A stretch of 64,000 nt of DNA from Diphasiastrum complanatum. Lineage: Eukaryota > Streptophyta > Lycopodiopsida > Lycopodiales > Lycopodiaceae. The notes under the pieces were generated by a model. That model ran no database searches, was not told where the DNA came from, and saw only the letters and a list, made by a program, of their open reading frames with translations. The stretch is from contig CM055108.1 in the NCBI GenBank assembly GCA_029204225.1, positions 18,635,779 to 18,699,778 of the forward strand, given 5' to 3'. Positions 32,210 to 45,020 of this stretch are shown in pieces; positions within the stretch are counted from its first letter, which is position 1, and every line of letters begins with the position of its first letter. The translations under genes and the position numbers were made by a program.

Positions 32210-32360
32210 TAAGAAATTTGAAGTTCTAAATCCTACGTTAGAAGTTCTAGAAAGGCTAGAAACAGATTAGTCCCATAAGTTAGTAGACACTTATGGAAGA
32301 CTCTCCTTTCCATAAAAGGAGAAGTATTTGCATTGTAAACGACACTTTTGAGATTCTTAA

Positions 32361-34259
32361 GCAAAAGACTTCCTACATTATGAAAGAAAGGTGCACCCTC
32401 TCATGTTACACTAGAGTTTCATTGTACATACGTATACATATTGTTTTTAAATTTAAGTCTATGCTACAGAAAATAAAGTGTCAAATTTTCAAAATGATTT
32501 TGCTCTTAAATTAAACTAGTTTTAGGGGGCTTAGAGTAAACATTGGTGTGTTCAAGGAGGGTAATAGAATCTTCAGCTAATATTGGGAAACTAATATTGG
32601 TGGTAGAAGGTGATAGTCATATGCTGCAAAAAATAGGTACTTTCCAACACATACAATGTTTCATCTATTTTCTTGAGCATAAGAGTTTCTTATGAAAAGA
32701 CCCATTTTCACCCAAGAGGCTTTTATATTCTAGTCATAATTTTATAGCATCAATACTTGTTGCAAAATAAGATATTGAATTCTTGGAAGTCAACGTCTTT
32801 TGAAATTGGTTCTAGAAAAAAAATATGTGCAATCCAATTCACAAATGTACACTCTCCTTGAGCTACCTTATTGCTAAAAGGATAAAATTGGATAAGGGTT
32901 TTGACTTGAGGTAAATACTCATGATTGTGTAAGAGGGTGAATTTGACTAATATCAGTGAGTTGAAAATGGTGATTAAAGACTACAATAATATGCTACAAC
33001 AAAGAACTTCTCTTCAAAACTTATATCAATACTACCTTGGTGGAATTTTCATAGTCCAGTATGAGGCAATACTCCTTGCTTTAATATTTGGAGATTAGCT
33101 TATGAGCATTATAATTTATGAGCATAATGCCCTTTCCACGATGGACATTATACTAATAAAAAAAATGTTCTCCTAAATTTCCTCATGAAAGAAAGACAAA
33201 AGTATGGGACCGCTGACATGCACCATCCACCAAGTTTTAAAAAATTAAAAGGAGAACCCAAAGGGACTTCACTTAGATCTGGATAGAGTCTGCCTGATCC
33301 ACCTTCATCAGCTCTGTAATAACAGAGTAGCTACAGATCTGGAAAAATTCTGGTTGATCAGCTGATAGAAAAGTAGCTCTACTTGCATCAAGAAATGGTG
33401 GTGAGGGGTTTTAAAGAGCAATAAAGTTTGGAGGGTTTCTGGGCTGTCTTCAGGTTACAGCATCAATCAGCAATGGCCCATCATCACAAAGCTCATAATC
33501 TGAAGACAACAAGTCACACAGCAATCTCTGACTGACAATAGATATCAAAACTCATGCTCCAGCTGGAAGACAGCAAGCGCCATGAATGGCTGACATGGAA
33601 AGAGATTTAAAACTGGAAAGATAGCTCAGCACCAGCAAAGATCAGCCATACCTGCTTCAGAATGCCGTTGCAGTGTCTCCGAGATAGTTCTCAGCAACTG
33701 ATTATTGACATATAAGCAGTCAGGACACAGCTATGCAATCCGGTACTGGATCCTCAGCGACTCCGAAGAATGTGAAGCGCAAATCGCGCCCCAGTTTGGT
33801 AATTAACTTAAGGAGCAGGAGGCTGCAGGACCTTATCATTTTGCTGTTATTGGTCCGAAAGTGTCCTTTTAAAGGGGGGAGAGCGACAGATCCGACATGT
33901 ATGATCACTAGCAAATTGGGGAAGCACAACCAGGGAAGGAGAGAGTCTTCTGGTGGCTTTCATACTTTTCAAAGTTTTTCTTTCCAAGAATTCGGCAATA
34001 ACATTATTTCTATCGGTATGACCCGCTCTGCACTGTCTGCACTTACCATTTCTTTATGCAGCAGTCAAGGCATAAAATACTAATCAATGATCACCCAGTA
34101 CAAGAGAACAAATCAATCAACAGCTGCATTATTTAGACTGGAAATCAAGGCTCCACTATTCCAGCATTTTAGTTTGGAATCAAGGACACGTATTCTGAGC
34201 TCATAGCTAAATTTGTAGCAATCTATAACATAGCAGCATTACAACAACGTGCTTGTAAC
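32361..34259. repeat. Duplicated segment, copy 1 (downstream of the hydrolase gene)
   Basis: Direct copy of 47731-50103, from GCAAAAGACTTCCTAC to ...ACGTGCTTGTAAC. By eye it is over 90% identical in the aligned parts. It lacks about 330 bases present in the other copy (48773-49104) and the AT microsatellite at 48247. A broken minus-strand exon-like frame (33720-33840, KLITKLGRDLRFTFFGVAED) matches the better one in copy 2. Its nature is unknown: it lacks TG/CA ends and any clear target duplication. Confidence 0.88.
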
Positions 34260-36060
34260 TACATATATTTGAGTAAACATACAATTTTCTACAAAATTAA
34301 AATTTTATTGCAACATCCTGCATTATATCTCTGATGTTGGTTTTTTTTTTAAATTGCCGGTTCCATTCCTATATTATGCCGATTTTCTCAAGCACTGATT
34401 TTTATTTTGAATTTTTCAATGTTAATTCATGGAAATCAATATAATGAGAAGAATGTATGACTGTTGATGCTCAGCAGTCTAGTCAAATGGTTCCTTTGAG
34501 TGGAGCAATCTATTCAAGGGTGCAATTAGTGTCACAAAAATTATCTACAAAAAATCACTCCACCTTTGAATGCAAGAAGCGCAAGCCTATTTTGTGGTCT
34601 TCTATTGATAGATTACAACATAATGTTATATCTTGAGTTGAAGGATGCTTCAAATGTTAAAGGAGACTTAGTCATGCTCTCAAATTAGACAAAAAATATT
34701 AATCTAGAGAATATCTCTTTTGTGATTGTTTCACCACCTCTTGAATTATGTATAGACATTATTATTGTCAAAGCAATATTACATCTAAATAAATGATATT
34801 CTGCCACTTGTTTGGCAAGATTCTGATTTGACACATAGTTGTATGATATTTAAAACTACAATTGTTTTTTAGTAGTCTCCAATTGAGGTGAAATGAATAG
34901 ATCATCAACATGTCATTCTTCTTGCTTCCTTGTTTTTATTCTTGTCTTTGATTACCACGAACAAGGCTAGAGCTTTGTTTTCAGCTTAAATTGCACTTGA
35001 TGACCGTTTTTGTAAAAGTGACATATGGACAATTCATATACTACACTTACTAGCTTGTTGGGTATGCCATCTTGTTACTAACACAAAGATCGTATTGCTT
35101 TGAAAAACATGTTTTTCTTGAGGATAGTACTTATTCTTCTTTGGCTTCTTTCTTTAAGGAAGTTGTTTTCTTGTTTTAGTGTAGTTATTTGGAGACCTTG
35201 CTTTTATGAATTTGAATGTGCATGTCTATGTTTCATAGTGTTTTTTCAATAGTAATTTGATATCAAAATGTGTCATGATTGCATGAAACTTGCTTTTTGA
35301 AAAACATATTTGTCTTGAGGACACTACTTATCCTTCTTTGGCTTCATTCTTCAACAATGTTATATGCTTGGTTTGGTATAATAATTTTTTGAGAATTGTG
35401 GACCTTTTTACAAGATTTGTGCATATTTACATGTTGACATGTTTTTTTCTGTTAAATTTCCAAACACAAAAGGGTGTCATGATGCTTTCCTTGGCATAAC
35501 TCTAGTACATTCCTTTAATGTGTCATGCATCAATCACCACCACGACACCTCAATGTTTCATTTGAACCTTAGAAGTACATTGCTTCTCTCGCTCACTTGA
35601 CACACTTCTCTTTAGGCATTAATTTTAGAAGAGGTGAAGAATTATTTTGGCTTTAGTGAGAAAAAGAGCAAACAAAGTTGTAGAACTCAACAAATGAAAA
35701 TTTGGCCTATTGGATCCGTACTGAAACAAACTCATGTGCTTTCTCATTTATGAAGGTAAGTACAAGATGATTCTTTTGCAGTGAATGTCAATTTGTAAAC
35801 TGTGAACCTTGTTTAGCACCTCTTGGGTATTGGCCAATATTGCATTGCGACAGGGAGAGAGGTGGCGTAGGAACTAGAGGTTGGAATCTCGCCCGCTCAC
35901 GCATTCAAAAGCTTAAGCCAATCTCACACAAATATGTTCATGGTGGACAACAGCTTTTGAAATATCTCATGTACAGGATATCTCCGAGACTTTTGCCACA
36001 TGTCAGTTCTTGAACGTTCCAGCCACATGGATCAATGTCATTCAGATAGGGGCTAGCTTT
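34260..36060. other. Intergenic stretch with a degenerate internal duplication
   Basis: No gene is recognised. 35096-35160 and 35288-35352 are related (TTTGAAAAACAT, CTTGAGGA, CTTCTTTGGCTTC shared), about 191 bases apart. This looks like an old tandem duplication, possibly of a retroelement remnant. Nothing else can be assigned. Confidence 0.5.
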
Positions 36061-36074
36061 TGCCTTCTTCAAAG

Positions 36075-36081
36075 CTTTATT
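36075..36081 (-). terminator. Candidate polyadenylation signal of the hydrolase gene
   Basis: AATAAAG on the minus strand, about 360 bases after the stop codon. It is the nearest canonical signal I see downstream, but plant signals are loose. Confidence 0.3.
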
Positions 36082-36439
36082 GGCATGTAGAATACAGCTA
36101 TATCAAGGTGGTAATCACATTGTGGTTGTGGGTTATTGAAAAAAAATTTCTTTACATCCATCCTTCACCAATGCAAGGACTCAACATGAAAATCTCCTCT
36201 CATATATGCTCACAGCTCTTGGTATTCATGTATATTTTCTGAAGCTACAAACGATGATAGATTGGAACTTGATATTGTCCTGCCCACCTGTCAAAGTCGA
36301 AGAATGGTTTCTCACATACAAGTATCTGCAAATCTGATGGCCTTTGCGGGTAGTAAAATTATACCAAGCTTTAAATTGATCCAGCAAGTGATGCTAGCAG
36401 TGAGAAAACACTGTCAATTATGCTCAAGAAGCTATAGAG

Positions 36440-38180
36440 TTACCTAGGAAAGATTCCTTCTTGAGGCAGCTGAAGTTCCTCCATTCCAATGGGCTGAAAG
36501 ACCAAGTCTATTTTATCTTCTGTAACCTCAGCCAAGCTAGCTGGTTTCCACTGCAAAACATGTGTGAACTTCATGATTTGAGCTCTTGTTGTTTTTGTAT
36601 ACAAGCATTTCCCATTCTAGTTTTCAAAAAGGACTTGCACAAATTCATTAAAGAGATTGTGCACTAAGCTTCAGACTGAAAAATGAGGATAATAAGATTA
36701 TTTGGCATTGAGTTTCCCTTACTTTTGGTGCTTTATCTTTGTCAATTACAGTAGCTCTTATACCCTGCAAACAATCAAGATAGAATATCAAACAAGCTAT
36801 GGAGCAAGTGTAACAAATACAATTTGTAGATTAAGTGCTAACTAAGTGCTCAAGTCTAGCTTACCTCGAGAAAATCAGTTGATATGGTGCTTTCGACGGC
36901 ATGCCAAGTTATACGAAACTCTTGCTTTGTGCATTCAAACAATGTCTTGCTCCTTCCATCACGAATCTGCATGCCAGAATGAGAACTCTTGTTACAATTA
37001 GAGCTAGTAGAGAGGCTTTGTAAGTTTGACTCTTTAATGCATACGAAAGGAAAGAATCAATACACATTATAAAAGGAGCCGGGCAGAATGTCATCTGGCC
37101 GGCTCCTTCCATTGCGTAATGAACACATTGGCATTTTTTTAGACGACCATTATGAAACAGAATCCTCATTTGAAAATGAAATTATCATACTTTTGTCTTC
37201 TATCATGTTGTTATTAGTTTCTGCACATTCTGCTTTTTAAGGAGGCTGAAAAAAAAATTGGCAGACAAAGCCACATGTGCTCATTACGTACATAGAAAAT
37301 TTATTGCATACAAAGTCATCAATTCTAGTCATAATTTTACCTTTGTTCACCATTCATATAAAACTTGAAAAGATAATCTAAAAACATCATATTATGAATT
37401 CAATGTATTATACAATGAAACCTATATGTGTTCTCCGAAAGCGAAAATGGTCCACAAAATAGCAATGTGAAAAAATGAACATATGAAAGCAACTATACTC
37501 TAGTGGAAGTCTGTTATTTCTATAATTTAATATGGATCTTGACCAACTTGAAAGTACCAAGTCAGCAATAGTGCCAAGAATTGCAAAAAGAAGTAACCAT
37601 GAAGTTTGATAAGCTTTATGAGGCTCAAATGGAAGAAATTTTGCGATTATCAGCAATTCTTGATCCATCTGTGAATGACATTATATCAAGTTAGCGAAGA
37701 CAAACATCACGTGTACATATCCTTGTTAGCTGCAACAATGGTACATAATCTGAGACAAAAAGTTATCCACTTAAATGTTGCATCATCAAGAGTGTAACTT
37801 TATAGGAGCATTTCAGAATGGCAAATTCTTCTACTAGTGAGTATGCAATAGAACAGGCACAAGAACTAAGAAGATACTAGTTTCAATACTTTGCAGCAGG
37901 TTACAGACTGTTAGTAGAAAGTCTCCTATGTTTTCTTAATAGGAAGGTGTACAGGAATCACCCTTGGATCTTTTACATATGAATGCCTTTTATGGAGACA
38001 TAGAAAGAAAGAAAGAAAGAAATTTCCTCAGTGTCTTTAAGATACCCAAAGCTATGTAAGACGGCTGAGTTCATTTCAATTGTGCATGAAAAAACTGCAA
38101 GAGTGCAAATGGTCTTGTAACTATAGATAAATTACTCATTATCATACAATATCCATTGTTACAGCATACTTATGAAGGTT

Positions 38181-38258
<78 letters not shown>

Positions 38259-41200
38259 GCGCAATGTCTGCTTTAAGCCCGTCGGAGATGATCTTATAAG
38301 AGATTTATATACACGTTCCAGCCACTGGGATCCTGCCTTGTCCTTCTCTGCAACCTGCACATGTTAAGAGCATATTTAAATCATACTATAAACAGCATTT
38401 CTTTGAGAGATGAACTTTGTTTTCCTACGTAAAGCCAAGTCAGCAAACATTGAGCTTCCATCAAACCTTCAAAAAACTAACCCACAATTCACCTAGCAAG
38501 AAATATAGTCTAGAATTTTAATCTTCTGAAGAATGTATTTCTATAGGTGTGACATTCTGAATTCACTGACAAAATCCCTCTCAGATGTAGCACAACTACG
38601 CACAAAATGCCATAGAGTGCAGAAAGAATCTCTGATTTAACTACTCAATCTAATCATTTGTGAGGTCTATCATAGGCTTGTGATGTGGCCACTGTGACAA
38701 AGGGGTTGCAGGTCTATTGTTCCATCCACCCTAGTGGGCTCTGGCAAAGTATTTCCTAATGCACGAATATTTCCTGATTAAACACTATTGGAGGACGGTT
38801 CTGTATGTCCATGTAATGGTGAGACTCAACTTTCATAGATTATGGACTTAATGTTGTTGGATAGATCATTGTGAAGCTGAGCCGGCATTGTGAAAGGTAA
38901 AAGGTATACACTTTTATGCATAGAAATTTTTCTTTGATGCACCAGCTTTAAACTTGTGTTGACACTTTATCTTGCTTCTCCTTTCCATTACTTGGCTATT
39001 TAGTGGATTTGAAATTTTGTACTTATTCAAAATTTTGACAAGATAATGGAGGTGAATTGATGGGAAAACTTACAATTGCTGCGATGATATCCTCCACACT
39101 TTTTTTCGAGAAACACTTGTTGATGACATCCATCCTGCCAAGTACAAAATGAACAAATTTTAGCAAGAAATTAATAAACAGAGCTGAAATCTACAGAACA
39201 GCACAAACAAATTGGCCTTTTTAATCACATCAGAACTAGTCTTGGTTTGCCATAAATCAACTTATTGAAGACAAGAAAAACTACTATAAAGGTGTGTGCA
39301 TAAACTGTTCTAACAATCAGAGTGTAGAGGTCTGACCTATTCAGAATGCTGTTTTGATGTGGTTTCACTGTAACGCTCAAGTTATCAAGTGTGGACTGAA
39401 TAAGATCTGGTCTTCCATTGTCTAATGCCAACAAGAGAGCCTCCAGCTTCCACAAATTCTGAAGTGTAGCAACAGCCACCATGCCAAAAAAATGTTAGTG
39501 CTTGGATTATCTTGGTAAGTTTCCGGAAGTAACTATACCTGACACAATGGATTAGAACTGAGCAGACTACCTTTGAATTTACAAAATGAGTGGCAAGTCC
39601 ACATGCTTTCAGCTCAGCTCCATTTAAACGTGCACCTGTTAAAGCCAGATATTCCCCTGCACATTGAATCACAGTATTTCAAATCAATGCTAGGAAAGTT
39701 ATGTTTTTAAACCTGGAGCACTTTGAATCTACCCTACACTTAATTGGGAAATTGGACTTCTAAGCTCTTGGTTTTATCCAGTCCTCAGCATTTGCATACA
39801 TCTTAAAGCCAAGGACAAAATTGGATAAAATCATAAAACTCTTAAATGTGGATCTAGTGCTATTCACAATGTGATCTTGCTACAAAACAATGCCAGTGCC
39901 AATTTTTTGCTTCTAGTAGTCAGATTGCAGTTTTTCTTTGTTTTCAAAACTATCACAGGTATCCTCATCAAAAGGACAATATTTATAAAGTTTCAAATGA
40001 AAACATCCTTTGCTTCAGAATTTTAAGGTTGATTGTTATTTGAAAAGGTACAAACTATGAATTTCGAGGAAAGTTTTGTCAACTCAAGAAATATTTGGCT
40101 TAGGACTACCAATCAGATTTTATTCTGCAATTATTACAAAGAGGTGACTTTCCCTCAACTTAAGATCTTACCCAACCTTGAGATGATCCTATGCATGTAG
40201 GTGAGATTGAGAAGGGTTGGCCTAGTCACCATCTTAAGCACTTGAACCAAATTGCTCGAAACTACAGATTTAGTTGATGCACTTACTCATGTTGGCCCTT
40301 CACATCTAGACAAGATTGTGTTTATGTAAGGATTTATTGCATATAATGGTGCTACCTTAGTATTTAAGTCACATTAGAGGCTTTTTTTCATCCCAAGGAA
40401 TGATTTCATATACATGTTATGGACATACAACACTTTTAGGGCTTATGGGGCCGATTGTACTTACTTGGCATGACCAGTGATGATTTTATTCATATGGTAG
40501 TGATTAGTTTTAACCCGATGTTTGTTTTTTATTCACAAGGCAAATTGAATCTCTAGAGGAGAGGCGCACTAGTACTAGAGGAAATTGTTGGTCTTCTTTT
40601 GCAATTCCTTTTCAAATTTGGATTTAAATTCAATCTCACTAAATATAAGTAGGTAATAGGAAGTATGGGCATTCTCTCTTATGTTTTGGTATATCTTTTA
40701 GTTCTTATTGATATCTTCTAGTCCTTATTGCTCTTCCTTGTAGGGGATCAACTATTCACTATCTTTGATTTTCTTTCGATATTCTTAGCTCTGTTCTCTT
40801 CCTTGTGATCAACTATTGACTATCCTTGTCATCATTTGTGCGGAAGATTGGAGTCCCAACCACTCTCCACTTATTGGAGGACCAATATTCTTAGTTGGAG
40901 GATGCTTTTTATTATCTTTTATGGTCTTTTGTGCTTAATGTGATGCTAAATCTGTTATTGAGTTTGTAACAATTACTCCTTGGACAGCCAAGATTAAGTA
41001 TTTGAGAAATAAGAATTTGCAAGTGTCTAATATCAGCTCCAAAACTTCATAAATCTATAATTGATGTCTGGAATCCAAACATCAATTTCAATTACAAACC
41101 TTACCTACATGCACAATTTGGAAGTTCATAACTATAATGTACATTGCCAAATATAGCTTTATGTTTAGTAAAATTTCATGATGGCCTTCTATTGCACTCA

Positions 41201-44200
41201 AAATGATGTCAGGTTGGAGTATGTTATTCACAAAATTTCTATTGCGCCTCTACAAGAGATTAGATTCCAAAAGATGTAACCTTTTAAGAAATGTTTCTAG
41301 ACATACTTTCCACAAGTAAAGGATTGAGCTCTTCCTTACCAAGATAGCCTGGGAGGCGTGGAAGAAAGTAGGATCCACTAGCATCAGTGTGAAAACCTAA
41401 AGCAGCTTCTGGCATTGCAAATACCTGTGTGTGTGATAGCAAGAATCATGGTCAAACTGATGCTAAAACAATAGAAAAGATAACACGATATAGCTTTATT
41501 TATAAAATGTTCAATTCTTATCCTCAAAATGCTAAAAATTTTCAAGTATGAGCGTCGGTTTTTTCAATCAACGTACTCTCGGTTCATCAAAAATGTTTTA
41601 CTTGCTAAATGTTAGAGAAGTTATAAGGCACAAAATGGTAGCAAAAGTAATGCATCCATAAGAAGCATTACCGCTTTCTCAGTTGCAACTCTAAACATGC
41701 AAGCCACTGATAGGCCAACCCCTAGCCCCATGACAAGTCCACTCCATAACACAATCTGCACATTTCAAAGTACGTAAAAATTAGAAAATGCTCTTTCTTA
41801 ATGTTGATTTCTTAGCATTAATACATATTTTCCAACTTATATTGGCTTGGTTGATACAATGCACATTATGTGTAAATCCATGTTCTTGTTTAAAATACTT
41901 TATCTGCATCAAATCTAACTTTTGAAACCTTTTTTGGATATATAAGTAGAAAAAAAAAATTATTGAAGGCATGTTGCAATCCATATTATTGTGGAGGAAG
42001 TTTGATTATTTCACTGACAAAAAATACTTGTGATTAAGATTGTTCAAGAGTTTCTTTTTCTCTATGATTATTACAATGAGTGATGTCTACAATCTTTTCA
42101 AGCCAAACCACTATTCTAGATAAGATATTTGATAAAATTACTGGATTTAATCATTGTTAGATATCAAGTAACTATGTAGGTGAAACACATCCGGTAAGGA
42201 CTATTGTATATGAATGCAAAATGCTCTAATATATAACTACCCTAGGTTTGTGCAAAGGATTATTTTCAATGATGTTGGAAATAGAGAGAAGTGCATCCAC
42301 ATTGTTACCTTAATTTTAGGACATCCTTAGTAAAAAATTTGGTCAAGAGTATCTTGTCACCATTAGCATATTGCCTCTATATTTGTTGGGAACTGAGATA
42401 TAAGATTTTGAACATTCTCCATGGCTTTCAGCTTGTCTAAAGCCTTTCAGTGGTAACAATGGCATAACTTTTCTCCATTAGCTACTCACAAAAGCCTTCA
42501 TATTGTTTCCAATGGAAGGTCAATCCATCAAGAAAGTTACCACTTAGAATGATCTACGAGAAGCCATGTTGTCTTGACATTGCCATTATGATTTATCTTA
42601 TAGGTAAAGAATGGAGTGTCATTCTCTAGATGTTGTCCCTCTTTATCCACTTTGACTGACCTCTAGAGCACATCAAAAGTTCATGTTCATCTTCTCTATT
42701 TGTTGTGGAGTATTGGTAGCTCCAAAATGAACATAGGTTGCTTTTCTACCTATAGATGCTTTGATCTTACATGTTTTTGCAATATTATACCAAATACTTA
42801 TTTAATACTAATAAGCACTACGTGCCCCCCCACAACCCCCCCCCCACCCCCAACAGATCTAAAAAATATGTAAAACCCTTGTCTTCTATGGTGTCACAAT
42901 CATTGCTTCTATCTACCACCATTGCACAGACCCCCATCATACCGTCCTAAGGTTGTTGCTCCCTCCATTGTGTGAAACTGTTTTCCATGATAGTAACATG
43001 TATCCAAAGCATTCTTGGGGTCAAGAAGAAATTTCCTTCAGATGCATACATTCATGAATATATATTTCTGAATAGCACTAAAAAGTGCACATAAATATTC
43101 CAAGAAATATTTGTTTGTCATCCTTTACTTCCACTTAAATTGGAATTTCTTTTAAGCACTATCATGTTTAGCTTTACAAAGACTACAACAAAGTGAACTG
43201 CAATGAGAAAAAAGAATCACATCTTGATTGAACTTGTCTTTTAATATAGAAAATAGTACGAAAAAGAAAAAAAATAGATGGAAAATTCATTATGATGAAA
43301 CCAAGGTGTGCAAAGAGAATCCAAGTTCCAAGAACCTAGTATCCATTCAAGTCTAACAAAATATGCTTGAATAGTTGTCATAGTGACAAAAAAATGGTAA
43401 GTCTTGACCATGGAATTTCTACTTGGTAGAACTTTTGCAATTGTTAATAACATTGAATTCATATTTGATTCTTCACAAGTTAAGCCAACTACTTTTGATA
43501 GTGGTTTTAATCTTGTCAAAGAACTTCACTTTCAATTTTGTGTAGGTGAAAAAATTTCCTTCTAATGAATCTAAAATATGTTTGTTCTATATTTCTACAC
43601 AGTTACTAGTTCAATAGAGATTTTGGGATTGGGATCATTTGTAGTTACCGTTTTCTACATGGAAGCTTGCAACTTGTGCACTGAGTACTTGTAGCATAAA
43701 TACAAGGAAAAAAAGATATACTTACAATTGGTTTCTTGTATGTGGCTACATGGTAATCTATCCAATACATTCTATAACAAGCTTCCTTCCCCAATCTCGC
43801 TGCATCATTTTCACATGATTCAATATTTCAAAATGGTCCAATGCACACTTAGAAAGGCATGATATCTTAGATTGATACTATATACATCCATGCTCAAAGC
43901 TTTAAGAAATGTCTGTCTTCCATGAAAATTCACAATTTTCCATTGATATTGCACTTTTGTTGAAAACCTTACTCAAATGTTGTTTCAAAAACATTTCTAG
44001 TCTATGTCATGCAACCATTGCATATTTATCTGATTGTGTGTGTGTTGTGTGTGTGTGTGTCTATACTATATATATCATATTTTAAACCATCCAACTATTG
44101 CAATTTTGCCTAAATATACCATAGAAAGACATATACTAGAAACATATCTAATATGTCATAAGAAATAACTGATATAAACTTACATGGATTGTGGTGTGTA

Positions 44201-44970
44201 TAAAGTGCACGTAGATCACCCCCTGCAGAAAATGCTTCTCCATGAGCCTACACAGATAAAAAAAAAAACCAAGAATATGTTATTTGACTTCTTCTTTCAC
44301 TAGGAAAAGAAATATAGAAACTTAAAGTATGTATATGAATTTCACAATGTAAATGTTGGAACAATATTCATGCTTAATTTAAATTCTCAAAAGATTGTGC
44401 ATGTCATGTTAATGAATTTACATCCTGGATCACAAGGACACACTAGATAGTGGTAAATTTCAGTGAAAAAAATGCCTCAAGCCAACATCTTAACAATCTA
44501 ATCAAATAGTTAATCAATTAATAGTTGACTTGTTTAATGAGTGAGATTTGTAGATTCTCTATCTTAATGTGGCAATTTCAACCTTGTTAAATCATACCTT
44601 TAAAATACAAAAATCAACATTGTCATCTTTTTCCCACTCCTCCAAAAGGTTCTCTAATCCTAGCATCTGCTCCCGAGTCAAAGAGAAGCATGTTAGCACT
44701 AGAAGAATTAGAAGTTTAGTTCATCATAACTTGCCTACCCTAGAGATTGAAAGGTTTCACAACCTATTTTCACAAGTTTGCTTCCATTTTTTTTTCTATC
44801 TCAATCTTGTAAGTCAACTCTCACTTATGGATTCCAACTCCAAACATGAAGCTAAGAAAATCAGGCATAAACCAATAATTGTGTATTACTGCAATAGTTC
44901 TCTATGTCAATATGTTGATACTTAAGATATTCAACATGAGAACTATAGTTAACTGTATCATCTCCTAAAG

Positions 44971-45020
<50 letters not shown>

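Noticed and set aside
38142-38360. Open frame with a long Ser-Leu repeat
   Set aside because: It is exon 11 of the hydrolase gene read through the donor into the (CT)n tract.
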